Positions 6,214 through 8,468 of a DNA stretch of 8,468 bases are shown here, one piece after another. The notes under the pieces are model-generated. The model was given only the letters and a program-made list of their open reading frames with translations, ran no database searches and had not been told where the DNA came from. This DNA comes from Gemmatimonadota bacterium (lineage in GTDB: Bacteria; Gemmatimonadota; Gemmatimonadetes; Gemmatimonadales; Gemmatimonadaceae). The position numbers were made by a program, and so were the translations under genes. The stretch lies in the NCBI GenBank assembly GCA_947457715.1, contig CANGXK010000098.1, positions 1 to 8,468 on the forward strand, in the 5' to 3' direction. Each line of letters begins with the position of its first letter. Position 1 is the stretch's first letter.

Positions 6214-8322
6214 TTACGCCGAGCCGGAGCGCGAGGTGGTCGCCGCGCGCACTTCGTTGGCGGCCTGCACTGCGATGTCCACGTCGCGCGCCAGTTGCAT
6301 TGCCTGTTCCGCTACCAACGTGACGCTCTGCACCGAGCTGTTGCCGGTGCGCAGGCGTACCAAGTCGAGGCGTACGTTCTCGAGGGCGATACGGCAGCTG
6401 TCGAGTTGCGCGCGACGTAGTTCACGCTTGCCGAGCACATCGGCCACGGCGCGACGATCGCGGCGGAGCTGGGCGAGCCGACGCACCCGTCCTTCGCTGC
6501 GCTGCGTATCCAACGGATTCGCTTCGGCCTCGAGGGCATTGATTTCCGCATCGATACGCCGCGCGGCATCCGCACCGAATTCCCGATCGACGCGGGCAAT
6601 GTCGCGGGCCATGATCTCGACCTTGTTCACGAGGTCGACCGCCGTTCTGGCGACGTCGGGAATCCGCCCCCGCTCTTCCGCCGGCAGCGTGCCGAGCAAG
6701 CGACCGATCTCTTCGCGATCAGCGCGCGCGGCGGTCACCAACCCGACGAACTCGCCAAGCTCGTCATCACGGGCCGGCGCGCTGGGCGTGGCCGCAGCGA
6801 TGCGCATCGTGACGGGGGCGTTGGCGTTCGGCGGCGACAGCACGCCATCGAGCCGATTGCGGAGTCGGCCCTGGGCCCGCAGCTCCTCGCGCTTCTTCCG
6901 GCTGACGGTTGCCATAAATTTGTCGCCAAGGTCGGAGAGGACCTCGCCGAGCATGCGATGCTTGGGCTGCCGCAACACGTCGGTCCAGTCGAAGCCGTCC
7001 GCCCACAGCTTGGCGTACTTCCACGCGATGTAGACGGTCCAGAGCGTGGTGAGCCCCAGCATGTCGCCGCCCGTGAAGATACTGATCACGATGATGGCGC
7101 CATTCACGAATAGATACGGGGCCAGCTTGCGGCGGAACGCGATGACCGGCGGCGCATCCCAACGCGCGAGATCGGCCGCCGTGGCGAGGTAGAGATCGTC
7201 GCCTTCGAGCGGCGGCTGATACGGCAGATACGGCGCTGGCGCCGGTGTGGCCGCCGTGCGCGTCTGGTAGTTGGGCGGCTGATAGACCGGCGGCGAATAT
7301 GGCGCCGGCGTATAGGGCACCGAGGGTGCCGCCGGAGACACGGTGCCCAGGCCGCCCATCGGCATGCCGCCGACTGGTGCGCCATTGAAGCGCACCGGGG
7401 CACCAGTGGACCGCGGGGACGCCGCCGGATTCGTCGGCGGCGGCACGATGCCCGTCTTGAGCGCCGTCACCATCTCGCCGGCGCTCTGGAATCGGTGCTC
7501 CGGGCTCTTCTCCAGCAGTCGCATGACGATCTGCGACAGATCATCCGGCGTATCCGGACGCCGTAACGACACCGGCACCGGCATTTCTGCCAGATGCTTC
7601 ACGAGCAGCGCCGGCGTGGTGCCGCCGGTGAAGGGCGGCTCGCCGGCCAGCATCTGGTACGCCACGATGCCCAGCGAATACAGATCGCTGCGGGCGTCGA
7701 GATCGCGATCGCCGGAGGCCTGCTCGGGCGACATATAGGCCGGGGTGCCGATCGCCACGCCGGTGGCGGTGAGCCGTGAGGTCTCCGCGCTATCGCTCGC
7801 GGCGCGCGCGATGCCGAAATCGGTCACCAGCGCCCGGCCGTCGATGCTGTCCAGCAGGATATTGTCTGGCTTGATGTCTCGGTGAATCACCCCGCGCGCA
7901 TGCGCATAGGCCAAGGCGTCCGCCACTTCGAGCAGCCAGCGGCGCACATCGTCCACCGGCAGTGGGCCGCGCTTTCGGAGCTTGGCGGCGAGATTGTCGC
8001 CATCGATGCACGCCATCACGAAGAACACGAGATTCCCGACTTCGTCGACCGAATAGATCGGGACGATATTCGGATGGCTGAGCTGGGCCGCCGTTTCGGC
8101 CTCGCGAAGAAAGCGCGTGCGGATGTCGCGCCGGAATGACAGTTCAGGCGGCAGCAGCTTGATGGCCACGTGCCGCTTGAGCCGTTTATCCCGCGCCCGG
8201 TACACGATACCCATGCCGCCGCGGCCAATCTCTTGGTCCACTTCGTAGGCGGCGCTGAGTGCCTGCTCTACGTGGGCGCGCAGTTCGGCATCGTCGGCGG
8301 ATGGGGCTACAGAATCGGGCAC
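6214..8322 (-). CDS. Membrane-anchored PknB-type Ser/Thr protein kinase, paralog of the downstream kinase
   Basis: A 702-residue kinase, first gene of the kinase pair. The catalytic domain covers about 27-290 with glycine loop GRGGMGIVY (33-41), Lys55 in VAIK, Glu74, HRDIKPDN (147-154, Asp149), DFG (168-170) and SPE (198-200), so activity is expected. The activation loop has several Ser/Thr (177-189) that could be autophosphorylated. A Pro/Ala/Tyr-rich linker (293-372) leads to one hydrophobic helix pair (about 402-417 and 421-437) resembling a degenerate 2TM domain. A charged, probably coiled-coil tail (520-692) follows. The end, QLDSCRIALENVRLDLVRLR (639-658), aligns closely with the same region of the other kinase. 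Topology should leave both kinase domain and tail inside the cell, with almost nothing outside. The start is GTG at 8322; no nearby ATG exists, and both paralogs would begin MPD. No Shine-Dalgarno sequence is visible. Confidence 0.97.
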   Translation of the reverse strand: MPDSVAPSADDAELRAHVEQALSAAYEVDQEIGRGGMGIVYRARDKRLKRHVAIKLLPPELSFRRDIRTRFLREAETAAQLSHPNIVPIYSVDEVGNLVFFVMACIDGDNLAAKLRKRGPLPVDDVRRWLLEVADALAYAHARGVIHRDIKPDNILLDSIDGRALVTDFGIARAASDSAETSRLTATGVAIGTPAYMSPEQASGDRDLDARSDLYSLGIVAYQMLAGEPPFTGGTTPALLVKHLAEMPVPVSLRRPDTPDDLSQIVMRLLEKSPEHRFQSAGEMVTALKTGIVPPPTNPAASPRSTGAPVRFNGAPVGGMPMGGLGTVSPAAPSVPYTPAPYSPPVYQPPNYQTRTAATPAPAPYLPYQPPLEGDDLYLATAADLARWDAPPVIAFRRKLAPYLFVNGAIIVISIFTGGDMLGLTTLWTVYIAWKYAKLWADGFDWTDVLRQPKHRMLGEVLSDLGDKFMATVSRKKREELRAQGRLRNRLDGVLSPPNANAPVTMRIAAATPSAPARDDELGEFVGLVTAARADREEIGRLLGTLPAEERGRIPDVARTAVDLVNKVEIMARDIARVDREFGADAARRIDAEINALEAEANPLDTQRSEGRVRRLAQLRRDRRAVADVLGKRELRRAQLDSCRIALENVRLDLVRLRTGNSSVQSVTLVAEQAMQLARDVDIAVQAANEVRAATTSRSGSA

Positions 8323-8348
8323 GCGAGTGGGAATCGGGGAAGTCCTGC

Positions 8349-8362
8349 CACTACGTCTAGTG
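8349..8362. promoter_or_regulatory. Small palindrome overlapping the kinase promoter
   Basis: CACTA (8349-8353) and TAGTG (8358-8362) form a 5-bp inverted repeat with a 4-bp spacer, overlapping the putative -10 box and start site. It could be a repressor site, but a repeat this short is often chance. Confidence 0.2.
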
Positions 8363-8367
8363 TAGCA
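8359..8367 (-). promoter_or_regulatory. Possible extended -10 promoter of the kinase pair
   Basis: The minus strand reads TGCTACACT: a TGn extension plus a -10 hexamer matching four of six positions. It would start transcription roughly 30 nt upstream of the GTG at 8322. The -35 region near 8383-8388 (CTGTCG) is weak, as is common for extended -10 promoters. Confidence 0.4.
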
Positions 8368-8426
8368 CTGAGGAGAAACCAGCGACAGCAGAGATGGGCG
8401 AGAGTCGCTGCCGGGGATTGGACGGA

Positions 8427-8468
8427 TCAGTCGATCAGCCGTCCCGGCATGCGATTGGCAGCCCGTAC
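8427..8468 (-). CDS. Possible 3' end of another minus-strand gene
   Basis: From the right edge one minus-strand frame reads VRAANRMPGRLID and stops at TGA (8427-8429). The composition is protein-like and the direction matches the kinase genes, which would begin 104 bp later. Thirteen codons are too few to identify a family or to rule out a chance frame. Confidence 0.3.
   Translation of the reverse strand, partial: VRAANRMPGRLID

Noticed and set aside
6176..7033. 285-codon open frame on the plus strand across the kinase genes
   Set aside because: Antisense shadow of kinase coding in GC-rich DNA. The translation is Ser/Arg/Ala-rich with no recognisable motif, and the opposite strand encodes clear kinases.
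8420..8444. Inverted repeat GGACGG...CCGTCC near the right edge, possible terminator
   Set aside because: Only a 6-bp stem with a 13-nt loop that overlaps the possible stop codon, and no T-run follows on the minus strand.

Overview
The window is GC-rich bacterial DNA with short gaps between genes. It reads as part of a chromosome, most likely from a Gemmatimonadota (Gemmatimonas-like) bacterium. That assignment is an inference. It rests on the style of the two serine/threonine kinases (Pro/Ala-rich linker, short 2TM-like membrane segment, a C-terminal tail containing RLD and LRT), on the high GC, and on start codons that all lack a clear Shine-Dalgarno sequence. No rRNA, tRNA, CRISPR array, transposase or phage gene was seen.

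Left part, minus strand (1-1617): the N-terminal 111 residues of an RhlE-like DEAD-box RNA helicase run off the left edge. Just upstream of it, probably in the same transcript, is a 413-residue protein of unknown function with a proline-rich N-terminus and possible helical-hairpin repeats. A 193-bp divergent promoter region (1618-1810) follows.

Centre, plus strand (1811-3560): a secreted Spy/CpxP-like LTXXQ protein ends at a textbook rho-independent terminator. Next comes an alpha/beta hydrolase-fold protein whose nucleophile position is Gly instead of Ser, then a 100-residue TPR protein. The convergent gap after it (3561-3801) has visibly lower GC and holds a 64-nt imperfect inverted repeat that can fold into a long hairpin. 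This is the clearest non-coding structure in the window.

Right part, minus strand (3802-8322): two paralogous membrane-anchored PknB-type Ser/Thr kinases lie 12 bp apart and are probably co-transcribed from a promoter near 8359-8367. Both have a cytoplasmic kinase domain, a Pro/Ala linker, hydrophobic helices in even number, and a helical C-terminal tail that should also be cytoplasmic. Neither shows a PASTA or other extracellular sensor. The downstream kinase carries two tandem copies of the membrane module, the upstream kinase one. The last 42 bp may be the 3' end of another minus-strand gene.

No single new system is evident. The most interesting items are the long inverted repeat, the twin kinases with their shared C-terminal module and internal membrane-module duplication, and the Ser-to-Gly hydrolase.
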